In this document: positions 53,501 through 61,352 of the stretch, piece by piece
Layout of the letters: each line of letters begins with the position of its first letter
Position numbering within the stretch: the stretch's first letter is position 1
NCBI RefSeq assembly: GCF_000807775.2
Contig: NZ_CP047385.1
Location: 4,340,001-4,404,000, forward strand
DNA: 64,000 bases
Direction: 5' to 3'
Source: Pandoraea fibrosis
Lineage (GTDB): Bacteria > Pseudomonadota > Gammaproteobacteria > Burkholderiales > Burkholderiaceae
The notes under the pieces: generated by a model
Seen by the model: the letters and a program-made list of their open reading frames with translations, nothing else
Database searches by the model: none
Told to the model about the DNA's origin: nothing
Made by a program: the position numbers and the translations under genes

Positions 53501-54219
53501 ACAACGTCATCCACCACCATGCCGAACAACTTCTGACACATCTCGCCTTTCGGTATGCCATTGCCCGCGCCGCCACCCATGACCTTATTGAGAAGACCAA
53601 ATAGCTCGCCCGCGAATTCCTTGGAGAATTTGTGGTAGTCCTTATAGACCTTGGGAGGTGTCTGCTTGGACGATGCGTGAAGATAATTTTCAGGCAGCTT
53701 CTTACCCTTCTTCAGCTCTTTCACAAGCTCTTTCACAAGCCGTTCCCGAATACCACCCAACTCATTCAGTAGCTTGCCGCGCAGTTCGTCGACGCTCTTG
53801 AGCGTAGCTTCCGGATCCGCCCCTCTCGCCGCAGCATGGGCAATCGCCTCGAGCATCGCTCGGGAGACGTCCATTTCCTGGTCAAGCTGCTTGACATTGC
53901 TGTCCTCGCACCCAGTTGTGCTATGCGGAAACGCATACTGGTTGTTGTCCCCCGAATCGTGGGTCAACGCAGCCGCCATTAATGCGGGGCGCATCGAAGC
54001 GGCGGAAGCCGGATCCGAAGCAGCCCCCGGCCGCGCGCTCGCCAGACTCCGACGAGCGACGCTCGAGCCACTTGCCCCTCCCCTTGAGCCGCTGGTCATC
54101 GCCCGGGCCCATCCGGCACTGCTCGGCGCTGCAGCAGAACTCCCTGCCTTGGGTGACGGGTGATGCGGAATCAGCGTTTGAAATACGCGTCCTAAGTTTC
54201 CAACGATGTTAGTGGGCAT
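50572..54219 (-). CDS. Large T3SS-secreted protein at the BapA/SipA position
   Basis: A 1215-residue protein without Sec signal. The N-terminus is Ser/Ala-rich (residues 1-85). A helical domain at about 110-310 contains ELRGKLLNELGGIRERLVKE. A Gly/Pro-rich stretch follows at about 330-390. The rest is long, low-complexity and disordered, including three 79-80 residue repeats. Its place between the sipC-like gene and the acyl carrier gene matches bapA in Burkholderia Bsa and sipA in Salmonella SPI-1. No catalytic motif was seen. It is probably a secreted effector or translocon-associated protein. Confidence 0.8.
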   Translation of the reverse strand: MPTNIVGNLGRVFQTLIPHHPSPKAGSSAAAPSSAGWARAMTSGSRGGASGSSVARRSLASARPGAASDPASAASMRPALMAAALTHDSGDNNQYAFPHSTTGCEDSNVKQLDQEMDVSRAMLEAIAHAAARGADPEATLKSVDELRGKLLNELGGIRERLVKELVKELKKGKKLPENYLHASSKQTPPKVYKDYHKFSKEFAGELFGLLNKVMGGGAGNGIPKGEMCQKLFGMVVDDVVAPATAKVVGVQPDKAAAYIDPNLYIRYQSACANLGAETLNSPLRVLVNNIAPAFELFTQPSDEPQLNAEGDAAPPWGAGPVGWDGVPGGSGGSGVPGGPAGVPRRGGPEGGAGPEGARPHAEGVGEDGVDGTPRSAGQRAPADSPAGGAGTNGAPVIININYDYSQHCTDNSQHTTTNFNSAETTETTATAQRGAAPDSAGVGTPAEGRHTPETASEGASTLTRERGGAMSHGKPDSVRADATEGAPAAASVRRGFTLSQYKESPKLPVNYTNEDKQKFLAQQRQSTSSEKLAAHDASAVQEPLTPRRTASLNGLGRAGTAVRDDGTRASLGRRSLRVGEGELATRMPIRARDRTTTERAPDEVDFGGFAPAKTRVTKGALEQALQNAWATYDAQKGNADSASAAKEPPTSPRISTNTAPPISASVAAESAVPSVAVEGGSGSAVSARGEDVVETPMPKGTESRIGDGNGGEGKADGAASNARTVVKQQTLLNSTANNSGTTPSIVNRGAESSGEVAGGARSTVSSRGVDVVETPMAKGAESRIGDGNGGERKADGAASNAQTVAKQQTSLNSAANNNAGTTTSIVNRGAEPSGEAAGGAGSTASTRGVDVVETPMRKGTESRIGDGNEGKADDAASNARTVVKQQTSLNTTVNNNVDTVTSTASRRAEQSQTGAVASGRGHPLLLWSLGEPGTETEEYKGVVRDAMRESATKGGYQSSRDATSTDVTKTSVQLGVTKAAQHVNAVGASSLEGEDEVDRPMSSVSQVRGRESHDLLKTTSTVSREREVRLEGQAGNSTRPPHGIRERREHTGFASAQTLISKETAQSRRVSESASSVRVNGAEGDTPKRGLAIRENLRLSSQSTTWSRGSATGATKVSEGTKTGLSRGDDLARQIRMMSKSPNAAELKELKVKDDEWQYAGKRYNVDPSSTVMTTRPGSHWDAFSSNIRPGDMKPSATNEVSETERPQDKGTTRT
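51470..52157 (-). repeat. Three tandem 79-80 residue repeats inside the large secreted protein
   Basis: The phrase CGTCACCAATGCGGCTCTCG recurs at 51621, 51861 and 52098, spacing 240 and 237 bases. The encoded unit begins RGVDVVETPMAKGAESRIGD and continues with ADGAASNAQTVAKQQTSLNS. Copies differ mainly at the outer ends. The in-frame length suggests the copy number can vary between strains. Confidence 0.9.
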
Positions 54220-54293
54220 ACTATGTTCAAAAGGGAAAACTACAAAATCGCTTACAGCAAGTGGCTAGAGGGGACTGGCGATGCGCGCGCGGC

Positions 54294-55151
54294 TTAGGCC
54301 GATCTAGCGATATGCGCCGCCGCGTTGTCTTTGGACTGCGCCACCGAATCTCGCAAGGCTCGAATGCTGTTCTGGAAATCGTCGATCGAAGCGCGAGCCT
54401 TGAAGGACGCGTCCGTCGTACGGTTCGCCACCGATGCTTCACCCGCCACGACGGCCTGATTCGCACGATGCCCGCTAACCGCCGCGTTCTGACTTCCTTC
54501 CGCGACCTTGGTGGCGGCGCCACCGACGACCTTGATCGCTTCGGATTGCGTCTGCATCTTCGAGGCCTTGAAGGTCTTCTCCTGGTAGGTACGCATGGAA
54601 GCTTCGCGAAGGTCCGAGAAATTCGCTCGCGCGCTAGCGCTGTAGTTGGGCGAGGAAGCAAACAACTTGGCTTCGTTGGCCTTCGGCAAGTCCGTCCGTG
54701 TCGCATTGAGCTGGAGATTCGAGCCCTTCATGGCTCTCTGGGCCGAGACTCCCGCACCGCCTACCATGACGCCCGCCTGTGTGAACGCGCCGAACATCTC
54801 GGCACGACCGGCGCTACGTTGAGCGTTGGCATTACTCGCCGCGAGGTCCAACTCCATCTTCGAGTTCGAACCAATGGTCTCGATACTTTGCCGGGAGAGG
54901 GTGAGGTTCGCGCTCATCAACATCCCGAGGATGTCTGCAAGGCGAGCGTCAGTCGAGCGCGGCGAATTCCCCACACGAGGCTCACGCAACTCGGGCATAC
55001 CGCGAGTTTTCGCCTCACCGCCGTCGAGCCGAGCCACTTCGGCAGCACCACGAAGTGGCGCAGCCTTTTTTTCTTCAATGTTGCTCGGTGCGACCGAGGA
55101 AATGCCAACGGTTGCCAATGAGGCGCTTGTGTTTTGCGTAATGATCGACAT
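54294..55151 (-). CDS. sctB: T3SS translocon protein, SipC/BipC/IpaC-like (SctB)
   Basis: A 285-residue protein. The N-terminus is Ser/Thr-rich (SIITQNTSASLATVG), there is a short hydrophobic centre (FGAFTQAGVMVGGAGVSAQRA, about residues 122-142), and the C-terminal half is helical with Ala/Gln/Ser bias. Such proteins form the host-membrane pore with SipB. Identification rests mainly on position after the sipB-like gene and on the overall profile. Confidence 0.82.
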   Translation of the reverse strand: MSIITQNTSASLATVGISSVAPSNIEEKKAAPLRGAAEVARLDGGEAKTRGMPELREPRVGNSPRSTDARLADILGMLMSANLTLSRQSIETIGSNSKMELDLAASNANAQRSAGRAEMFGAFTQAGVMVGGAGVSAQRAMKGSNLQLNATRTDLPKANEAKLFASSPNYSASARANFSDLREASMRTYQEKTFKASKMQTQSEAIKVVGGAATKVAEGSQNAAVSGHRANQAVVAGEASVANRTTDASFKARASIDDFQNSIRALRDSVAQSKDNAAAHIARSA

Positions 55152-55191
55152 GTCTATCTCGATAAAAACTGTCAGGTTAAAAATTCGGCGA

Positions 55192-56574
55192 TCAGGCCTT
55201 TACCATGGTGCGGGTACGCGCAAGAATGTGCCGTTGGACATCCTGCTCATCTTCTACCGCGTTCGTGGCACGATGCCCGAGACCTTCCAGCCACGTTGCG
55301 CTCTGCCGCCAGGAATCGACCGCGGTTTGAACATACGTTTGCAGCACCTCCTTATCTGCGAGCATTTCAGTAATTTCGGCGTTCGCCTGAGCGACTTGGT
55401 TATTCGTTACCCCCACCCAGCCGGTAACACCCGCTTTGGCGCTGGCATCCAGGGCCTCGGCAACGATCGCGACTCGCGTGCCCTGCAAACCCACCACCTG
55501 CGCGTTGGTAATCCCCACCTTCCCGCTCAGTTTCGTCACCGTTCGCGAGACGGCGATACTCACTTTGCCCATGCCGCTTGCGAACGCGCTACTCAACTTG
55601 CTGGTGACCCCGGAAATCAATTTCGGCATCATCTTGGAGATCGATCTCATGAGCGGTCGAGTCACCGCCTGCATCGCTTTCCCGATTGGCAGCGCTTTCG
55701 CGGCGACAGCCGCAGCAATGACCGCGACAGCGGCCGCCACAGCGCCGGCGACAGCGCCAATGGTGTCCGCGACGTCTGCGTCAACATCGAGTTTTTTCAG
55801 CACATCGGCAATAGCGTTGCCAATCATCTGAGCCATTGGCGTGAAGACTTTTTCAATCAATGGGCTGAGAAGTCGCCCCGTCAATGACTCGCCGGTGAGC
55901 TTCTCCGCCACCTCATCGGCCGCCATGAGACCAAGCCCGATGCCCGCCAGCACCAGGCTCGAGCCGCCCGTGATCAAGGAAGATCCGATCGCGATACCCG
56001 CAATAATTCCACCGACGATTTTGCCGAGACACCCCATCACTTCCTGCGCCTTGCGCGCGGCGGCCTCTTTCTCCTGGATCTCTGCCGACTTCTTTGCGTG
56101 AAACGCGCGCTGTGCCTTGTTTTGCTCCTTGAATCGCTCCAACGTTGAAACAAGCTGCGATTCGGTGTTCTCGTCCACCTTCTCCTGGAGCTGATCAATC
56201 AGAAAACGCAGGCGTATGGCGCCTCTCAGCGTTTTCGGATCGAAGCCATCCTCCTTCTCGCCAAGCGAGGCGCCTTCATCCGATTTGCCTGGGCCGCGCG
56301 GCGCCCCTGGGCCTTCGTCTTCCTCAGACACGGCTCGCGCCAGCGCCTCCGACGTCGGGGGGGTTAGCTCGGGCTGCTCATTTGGCAGGGCAAGCCCCGC
56401 CAGTCCTGCCGGACTAGCATTGCGACGAGCTTGCAACTCCGCCACCACATCACCCAGCGGTAGCTTGCGAGTCTGGCTGATGCCCCCCTTGCCTCCAACC
56501 TCCCGACTTTGGCCGGCATTCAGGTTGCCCTGCACCACCGCACTACCAAGACGCCCCACACGTAGCTCTGCCAC
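55192..56574 (-). CDS. sctE: T3SS translocon protein, SipB/BipB/IpaB-like (SctE)
   Basis: A 460-residue translocator. An N-terminal disordered part is followed by a coiled coil (LQEKVDENTESQLVSTLERF to about residue 200). Then come two long hydrophobic segments: GKIVGGIIAGIAIGSSLITG and TIGAVAGAVAAAVAVIAAAV. Amphipathic helices fill the C-terminal third. This is the SipB/IpaB design that inserts in host membranes. The start is GTG at 56574, 24 bases after the chaperone stop. Confidence 0.93.
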   Translation of the reverse strand: MAELRVGRLGSAVVQGNLNAGQSREVGGKGGISQTRKLPLGDVVAELQARRNASPAGLAGLALPNEQPELTPPTSEALARAVSEEDEGPGAPRGPGKSDEGASLGEKEDGFDPKTLRGAIRLRFLIDQLQEKVDENTESQLVSTLERFKEQNKAQRAFHAKKSAEIQEKEAAARKAQEVMGCLGKIVGGIIAGIAIGSSLITGGSSLVLAGIGLGLMAADEVAEKLTGESLTGRLLSPLIEKVFTPMAQMIGNAIADVLKKLDVDADVADTIGAVAGAVAAAVAVIAAAVAAKALPIGKAMQAVTRPLMRSISKMMPKLISGVTSKLSSAFASGMGKVSIAVSRTVTKLSGKVGITNAQVVGLQGTRVAIVAEALDASAKAGVTGWVGVTNNQVAQANAEITEMLADKEVLQTYVQTAVDSWRQSATWLEGLGHRATNAVEDEQDVQRHILARTRTMVKA

Positions 56575-56598
56575 GATTTCTTTGCTCCCGTTATTCCA

Positions 56599-57132
56599 TC
56601 AATCCGACTTACTGCCAGCGCCCCCCGCCATCGCATCCAAATAGGCCTGCGCCTTGGCCGCGAAACGCGAATCGCCAGCATCTTCAAGTACGGTCTCAAA
56701 ACAGCGTCTGGCCTTGCCTAGTCGGCGCAATAGCAAATTGCACTCCCCGGCGTAAAACATGGCTCGCTCATCGTTACCTCCGCCGATCGTATATGCCATG
56801 GCATAAACGTCCAGCGCCTTCTCGTAGCGTTTTTTCAGTTGAAAAACCGCCCCCAACCCAAGCGCGTAATCCGCGTTGTGAAAGTCATAAATGCATAGAA
56901 GGCGAAACAACGACTCGGCTTCGTCCAAGCGCCCCTGCTGGTAGAAATCGTATGCATGGGCATAGATCGCCTCCATCGTGTCACTTGAGATGCCATACAT
57001 ATCCTTGAAAGTCGCACCTTCCTGAACGCCCTCGAGAACACGATCAAACAATTCCTCAAGCTGCTCCTCACTCATCGCGGGAAGCGCTTCAACGGCACTT
57101 GGCTGATTACCCATTGACTCTGATTGACTCAT
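56599..57132 (-). CDS. sicA: T3SS translocator chaperone and co-activator, SicA/BicA-like (SycD/LcrH family)
   Basis: A 177-residue chaperone with three TPR units (IYAHAYDFYQQGRLDEAESL, ADYALGLGAVFQLKKRYEKA, AMFYAGECNLLLRRLGKA). It holds the translocators before secretion and, in SPI-1 and Bsa, binds the AraC regulator InvF/BsaN to switch on effector genes. The start at 57132 begins MSQSESMGNQPS; the frame opens 32 codons earlier without support. It is the first gene of the translocator operon. Confidence 0.93.
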   Translation of the reverse strand: MSQSESMGNQPSAVEALPAMSEEQLEELFDRVLEGVQEGATFKDMYGISSDTMEAIYAHAYDFYQQGRLDEAESLFRLLCIYDFHNADYALGLGAVFQLKKRYEKALDVYAMAYTIGGGNDERAMFYAGECNLLLRRLGKARRCFETVLEDAGDSRFAAKAQAYLDAMAGGAGSKSD

Positions 57133-57326
57133 ACTGAAACCATCCTTGCTCAGATGCGCACGATACCTGTTCGCGCGCCATTTAAGTTGTAAAAATTGAC
57201 CACCAGCGAATATCGCCGCGGCGGGCACGGATTGAATAACTTCAATTGTTGGCGACTTTTTGCAAATTCACGCCCCCTCAATGCGCTATCCTTTTATTAT
57301 TAATCTCTTCATATTGGCGTTTAGCA

Positions 57327-58265
57327 ATGTCCATAATTTTTTCATCTACCTTTAACCCGCAACTTAGCCGTCCACTCGGCACGATTTCGGCAAACGTCGC
57401 GCCCACTGAATCCGCACCGGCGCTCAATGAATTGGTCGATCCCGATGACATCGAGACACAGGTCAAGACCACACTTGAACGGGAGTTCGCGCACTTGCCA
57501 CTCGAAGCCAAGGCGCTATACCTGGACAATCTCAATGTACGCGTAAAGCAGAAAATTCCTTCCCTCGTTCAGCACCTCGAAAGTCTCCCCCCCGAGCAAA
57601 AAAGCACAATTTCAGCGTTCGAAGAAGTATTGAAAAAGATTCAGAATCAGAACACTGATCCAAAAATGGATTTGGTGGGAGACTACACAAAGTACATCGT
57701 TGCGATTAGCGAACTGGTTACGAAGATAAATAAGCTGATGGAAGGCGGCGCGGAAGGAAAGAACAATATTAACGGCAGAGAAATCCTAAGGGAGCTTGAT
57801 AAATTCTGTGGAAAATGGGGCAAAGATTCCCGCCCCCTAGCAAAGTATGACAACCTGGAAGACGCAAAGCGGGTCGCAGGGCGATTTAGAGCGGGAACGG
57901 TCGAAGTTGTTAAGGCGAACGATGGATATGAAGTTCGCCTTTCATTTTCCAGACTCATTCCCATTGCAGAGGCCGTCAACTCGCCTTCAGCAGTTATTGA
58001 CAACTTGAAGGCCGGGAGATCCCCCCTGCATGGTGGCTTGGACAACAACCGCGCACTGGACAAGGTGCACGGCAAGAACATGAATAACCACACCCTGCAG
58101 AGCGTGCAATTGGCCACTCAAGAGGTTCAGAAAACGCACCAGACGGACGTTGAAACGTTGACCCATGAAATGGACCGGGCGCTCAAATGGCTGGACAACA
58201 TCGGTATGGCCCACTCACAACATATGTCCAAGTGGACGGAAACGATGCTGGCATTTCTGCACTGA
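57327..58265 (+). CDS. sctA: T3SS needle-tip protein, SipD/BipD/IpaD-like (SctA)
   Basis: A 312-residue protein. After a Ser/Pro N-terminus and a helical hairpin (residues about 35-90) comes GDYTKYIVAISELVTKINKL, aligning with SipD YTQYMQDF. The C-terminal helix is NHTLQSVQLATQEVQKTHQT and ends TMLAFLH, like the IpaD coiled coil. It caps the needle. It lies on the plus strand between the sctL and sicA genes, whereas related systems keep it inside the sicA-sipBC operon. It is visibly more AT-rich than its neighbours. The start at 57327 has only a weak ribosome site. Confidence 0.85.
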   Translation: MSIIFSSTFNPQLSRPLGTISANVAPTESAPALNELVDPDDIETQVKTTLEREFAHLPLEAKALYLDNLNVRVKQKIPSLVQHLESLPPEQKSTISAFEEVLKKIQNQNTDPKMDLVGDYTKYIVAISELVTKINKLMEGGAEGKNNINGREILRELDKFCGKWGKDSRPLAKYDNLEDAKRVAGRFRAGTVEVVKANDGYEVRLSFSRLIPIAEAVNSPSAVIDNLKAGRSPLHGGLDNNRALDKVHGKNMNNHTLQSVQLATQEVQKTHQTDVETLTHEMDRALKWLDNIGMAHSQHMSKWTETMLAFLH

Positions 58266-58273
58266 TTTCCCAG

Positions 58274-58308
58274 CCATGCCCTCCCTGCCGGAGGTGGGGA
58301 GGGCATGG
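58274..58308. terminator. Hairpin between convergent sctA and sctL genes
   Basis: CCATGCCCTCCC (58274-58285) and GGGAGGGCATGG (58297-58308) pair over 12 bp around an 11-base loop. It lies nine bases after the tip-gene stop. There is no T tract, but the position between convergent genes fits termination. Confidence 0.6.
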
Positions 58309-58338
58309 TGACCGCCCCCCCCTCATGTCGCGATACGG

Positions 58339-59031
58339 CTAGCGACTAGCGGAAAATCCCTCCGCGACGTCGAGCAATGCAGCGCGACAAGCATCGCGCA
58401 CTTCCGAGACCTCAGGCGCCTCGACATTTCGCTGCGATTCATCCCAGACAAGGGCCTTGATGTCTGCGAAATGGGCCTTCCATACGTGTCCGCTCCAGGC
58501 AACCGAGAAGACCCCCTCCTCCTCCCCCAGCGTCACTACAGCGGAGATACCCAGCGCCTCACAGCGGGACTCCAGTTCGCGAATTGCAGCGACCGACGGC
58601 ACGCAGATGCGTATGCGCTCCGGCTGATGAGGTAGGTGCTGAGCCAATACGGCATCCAGAATCGCGCCCAAGACCTGATCGTTTTCGAATAGATCTTCGA
58701 TGCAATCGTGCAAATGGCCGGCGATCTTTTCCCGCAAAGTCTGATGGACCGACTGCCACTGCAACGCCAGCGTAGCTATCGGCGCAAGCGCAGCAGATAT
58801 CCCCTCGGCGACACCCTCGCGAAAGGCGTTTGCGCGAATCCTTGCGGCATCTCGCTCGGCACAAGCAATCAGCTCCGCGGCCTGCCTCTCAGCTTGAGAT
58901 AGCAAGTCGGCAGCATTACGGGCTCGGTCGATTTCCGCTTGCTTGACCAGTGGCGAAAAAGACGACGGCCGCCCCTCCTCCTCAGCGTCTGCAAAGGAAG
59001 AGGGAAATGGATCTTCAATGATTCTCAGCAT
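58339..59031 (-). CDS. sctL: T3SS ATPase stator SctL (OrgB-like)
   Basis: A 230-residue cytosolic protein of the HrpE/YscL/FliH type. A helical N-terminal half is rich in Ala/Glu/Arg (RNAADLLSQAERQAAELIAC, RDAARIRANAFREGVAEG) and the C-terminal domain is about 100 residues (RIRICVPSVAAIRELESRC, GVFSVAWSGHVWKAHF). It tethers the ATPase to the sorting platform. The start overlaps the sctK end by 17 bases. Confidence 0.88.
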   Translation of the reverse strand: MLRIIEDPFPSSFADAEEEGRPSSFSPLVKQAEIDRARNAADLLSQAERQAAELIACAERDAARIRANAFREGVAEGISAALAPIATLALQWQSVHQTLREKIAGHLHDCIEDLFENDQVLGAILDAVLAQHLPHQPERIRICVPSVAAIRELESRCEALGISAVVTLGEEEGVFSVAWSGHVWKAHFADIKALVWDESQRNVEAPEVSEVRDACRAALLDVAEGFSASR

Positions 59032-59617
59032 AATAAAAATGGGCTGCTGATTGCAGCAGCCTCAATGCAACTCTTGAATCCAGGACACTACCCGGCGGTT
59101 CAACGCAGGCGGCATCTCGCCAATCACATGAGTGCGGGAATCTCAACCGAATCCGCTGCTGCCAGCCAAACGCAAGGGCGCGAGTCGCGACCTTGACGCA
59201 GCTCACCCCGCTCGCAAGCGCAAGCCGATCCGCATCGACATCGGTGCCAATCGGCACAGCAAGCGCACTCATGGACGACTGCCTATCGAGAATTGGAATC
59301 GGCAACGCGACAAAACCGAACGCGTTGAATCGAAGTTTCGTCAGTGCATTGCTGCCAGCCAGCCGCCAGCGAGCCAGACGCGCGCCGGCAAGATATGTCA
59401 CGGCAGGAAGGTCGGCCCAATGCGAAATCAACCACTCGACGAGCGCACCGTCACAATCCTCACGCCTGACATTCGACAACTGAGCGCGGCGCAACATGAC
59501 ACGGTTGGCAAAACGCCGCGGCCAGCGCTCGTCCACGTCGAAATGGGCGAACCATTCGGGATCCGCCCAACCGACTGGGTCATAAAGCGTTCGAATCAGC
59601 GCACTCGACGGACTCAT
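59015..59617 (-). CDS. sctK: T3SS sorting-platform protein SctK (OrgA/MxiK-like)
   Basis: A 200-residue protein starting MSPSSALIRTLYDPVGWADP. The phrase RWPRRFANRVMLRRAQLS and the helical middle (GALVEWLISHWADLPAVTYL) fit the SctK family, which links the basal body to the cytosolic platform. Its ATG at 59617 overlaps the sctJ stop. The frame extends 36 codons upstream inside sctJ, which I reject as start. Confidence 0.85.
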   Translation of the reverse strand: MSPSSALIRTLYDPVGWADPEWFAHFDVDERWPRRFANRVMLRRAQLSNVRREDCDGALVEWLISHWADLPAVTYLAGARLARWRLAGSNALTKLRFNAFGFVALPIPILDRQSSMSALAVPIGTDVDADRLALASGVSCVKVATRALAFGWQQRIRLRFPHSCDWRDAACVEPPGSVLDSRVALRLLQSAAHFYYAENH

Positions 59618-60354
59618 GATGTCCCTCGTTTCGCCAACATCCGGCGCCGCAAGAACACGACACCTGGCGCAGCAATCGCAACGATCGCCAACAGGAGGAG
59701 AGGCACCCAACGCCACGTGGCCCACCCAGGTTTTGGCGAATGGGCGGGAGGCGCCTGAGGCATTTCGGAGGCTTGAAATACGACAACGGAAATATTGTCG
59801 TAGCTCAAGGCATCGAAACTGTTCTTAAGCAACTGCTTCAGGCGCTGGATCAAGATCGCGTCATCCAGCGGACCGTCATAGGTCACCATGACGGAGGCAT
59901 GCACGGGCTGGCCCACATAGCTACGGTCCGACAGCGGGTAGCTGATATGAACGCGAGCGGAAAGCACCCGCTCGATGGAGCGAATCGTCTGTTCCAACCG
60001 CTGTTCAATCCCCGAAATCAACCGGGCACGCTCAGCCGCAGGCGAGTTCACCAGCGAATCCGTCGGAAATAGATCAGCGATCGACTGGTCGTCGCGCGTT
60101 GGCAACCCATGCCGATCCAGCAGGCTCACTGCATCCGGAAAATCGCCACCGCCAACTTCGACCTTATAGCGCCCTTTGCCCAACTCCTTTTTCTCGGCGG
60201 CAATGTCATGGCGCTGCAAGAGCGCAATGGCCTCATTCGCCTGCCGTTGACTTAACCCCGTCAGTAGCTCCGTGCGGCACGCCGAGAGCGAGGCCATCAC
60301 GAGTAACGATGCCGCGACCGCCAGAAGGCGGCCACGGCCCGAGGTGCGGCTCAA
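59614..60354 (-). CDS. sctJ: T3SS inner-membrane ring lipoprotein SctJ (PrgK-like)
   Basis: A 246-residue lipoprotein. The lipobox is LLVMASLSACRTELLTG. The YscJ/PrgK domain reads GLSQRQANEAIALLQRHDIA, YKVEVGGGDFPDAVSLLDRHG and IEQRLEQTIRSIERVLSARV. It ends with a C-terminal span (WVPLLLLAIVAIAAPGVVFL). The start is TTG at 60354, overlapping the sctI stop (TTGA). Confidence 0.95.
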   Translation of the reverse strand: MSRTSGRGRLLAVAASLLVMASLSACRTELLTGLSQRQANEAIALLQRHDIAAEKKELGKGRYKVEVGGGDFPDAVSLLDRHGLPTRDDQSIADLFPTDSLVNSPAAERARLISGIEQRLEQTIRSIERVLSARVHISYPLSDRSYVGQPVHASVMVTYDGPLDDAILIQRLKQLLKNSFDALSYDNISVVVFQASEMPQAPPAHSPKPGWATWRWVPLLLLAIVAIAAPGVVFLRRRMLAKRGTS

Positions 60355-60641
60355 GCTTTCACCAGCGTCTCAACAACCGAGACGCCCTTGCGCGCCAACG
60401 CGCTGCTCAGCGACATTTCAATATGAAATTTCGCCAGATCAGCCTGCGCCCTGAGCAACCGCATCGGGTCGTCAGACGCACTGCTCACAGTTTCGGCGAG
60501 ATTATTCTGGCGCTCCGTCGCGACTTCCGAGCACCTTGCCAGCTCACTCAGCATTCGCCCCTCGAGTGACTGGCCGCCACCATCGACTAGCGCCTCTGGT
60601 TGCGCTCCCATCACCTGCACCGGTCTGATAATTGCTGACAT
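60351..60641 (-). CDS. sctI: T3SS inner rod protein SctI (PrgJ-like)
   Basis: A 96-residue protein. The C-terminal helix pair (RLLRAQADLAKFHIEMSLSS, then ARKGVSVVETLVKA) is the rod-protein signature. It forms the short rod below the needle. It is 278 bases downstream of the needle gene, unusually far, and overlaps sctJ by four bases. Confidence 0.9.
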   Translation of the reverse strand: MSAIIRPVQVMGAQPEALVDGGGQSLEGRMLSELARCSEVATERQNNLAETVSSASDDPMRLLRAQADLAKFHIEMSLSSALARKGVSVVETLVKA

Positions 60642-60731
60642 CTTAAAAACAATAATATTAGTTGGAATCTCGAATATTTCTATTGCCGAGATTTAAATTA
60701 CGCTCGATCACAAAAGTCTGCGGCTTTGTGG

Positions 60732-60758
60732 GTATGAGGAAAATCTATTTCCTCATAC
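60732..60758. promoter_or_regulatory. Perfect hairpin in the sctF-sctI intercistronic gap
   Basis: GTATGAGGAAA (60732-60742) and TTTCCTCATAC (60748-60758) pair over 11 bp around ATCTA. No T tract follows on the minus strand. It may stabilise or process the message so that needle subunit exceeds rod subunit. No gene is supported in the rest of the 278-base gap. Confidence 0.55.
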
Positions 60759-60919
60759 ACGCACACCATCCCAGGAGAGGAATCATCGCTCCGGCAAGTA
60801 TTGCCATCCAAATACGGCGTCCGTCGCTTAGTGACAGCCGGTCCGGCCCACTTGGCCCGAAGCCGTATCCACACGAAATGCACCATCCTGAGAAAAAACG
60901 ACTTAACCGACCTTCAGCG

Positions 60920-61195
60920 TTAATTGAAATCTCGAATAATGCCTTTATCGATGTCGTTAATGCCCTTGATCACCGATGCTTGCGCATTCGTATGCACGCT
61001 AAACATCATCATGGCTTTTTGATATCGAGCAAGTTTCTGCGGATCGCTACTATCGCCCGTCCCCAGCTCCGCAATCTGCTCATTCAAGTGCTCCATAAAA
61101 CTATGTTGTGTGTCACCCTTATTCGACTTTACTTTCGCATTCGCGAATTGATCGAAGAGTTTGGTAATAAAATTCGAACCGGTGCTATCAGCCAC
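60920..61195 (-). CDS. sctF: T3SS needle filament protein SctF (PrgI-like)
   Basis: A 91-residue protein, slightly longer than PrgI (80). The C-terminal half, SSDPQKLARYQKAMMMFSVH and TNAQASVIKGINDIDKGIIR, is the needle-subunit helix. It starts at the GTG at 61195 behind GAGGAAG. The AT-rich stretch at 61196-61352 separates it from sctD. Confidence 0.93.
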   Translation of the reverse strand: MADSTGSNFITKLFDQFANAKVKSNKGDTQHSFMEHLNEQIAELGTGDSSDPQKLARYQKAMMMFSVHTNAQASVIKGINDIDKGIIRDFN

Positions 61196-61352
61196 TATTT
61201 CTTCCTCAAAAAAATTTCATTAAATCAATCCAACAAGCCGAGAAACCGAGACAACCAAGGATGCCTGCCATCTCACGTCTCTTTATTGACTTATTGAACA
61301 TAAAAAACAACACCAAAAAAACCAATTAATCCATGAATTCTTGATCAACCCC

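Noticed and set aside
50735..53604. Several plus-strand frames opposite the large repeat protein
   Set aside because: They are repeated only because the minus-strand coding repeats are, and lack start sites and protein character.
60698..60886. A 62-codon minus frame between the needle and rod genes
   Set aside because: No ribosome site, no resemblance to T3SS proteins, and it spans the perfect hairpin; treated as non-coding.
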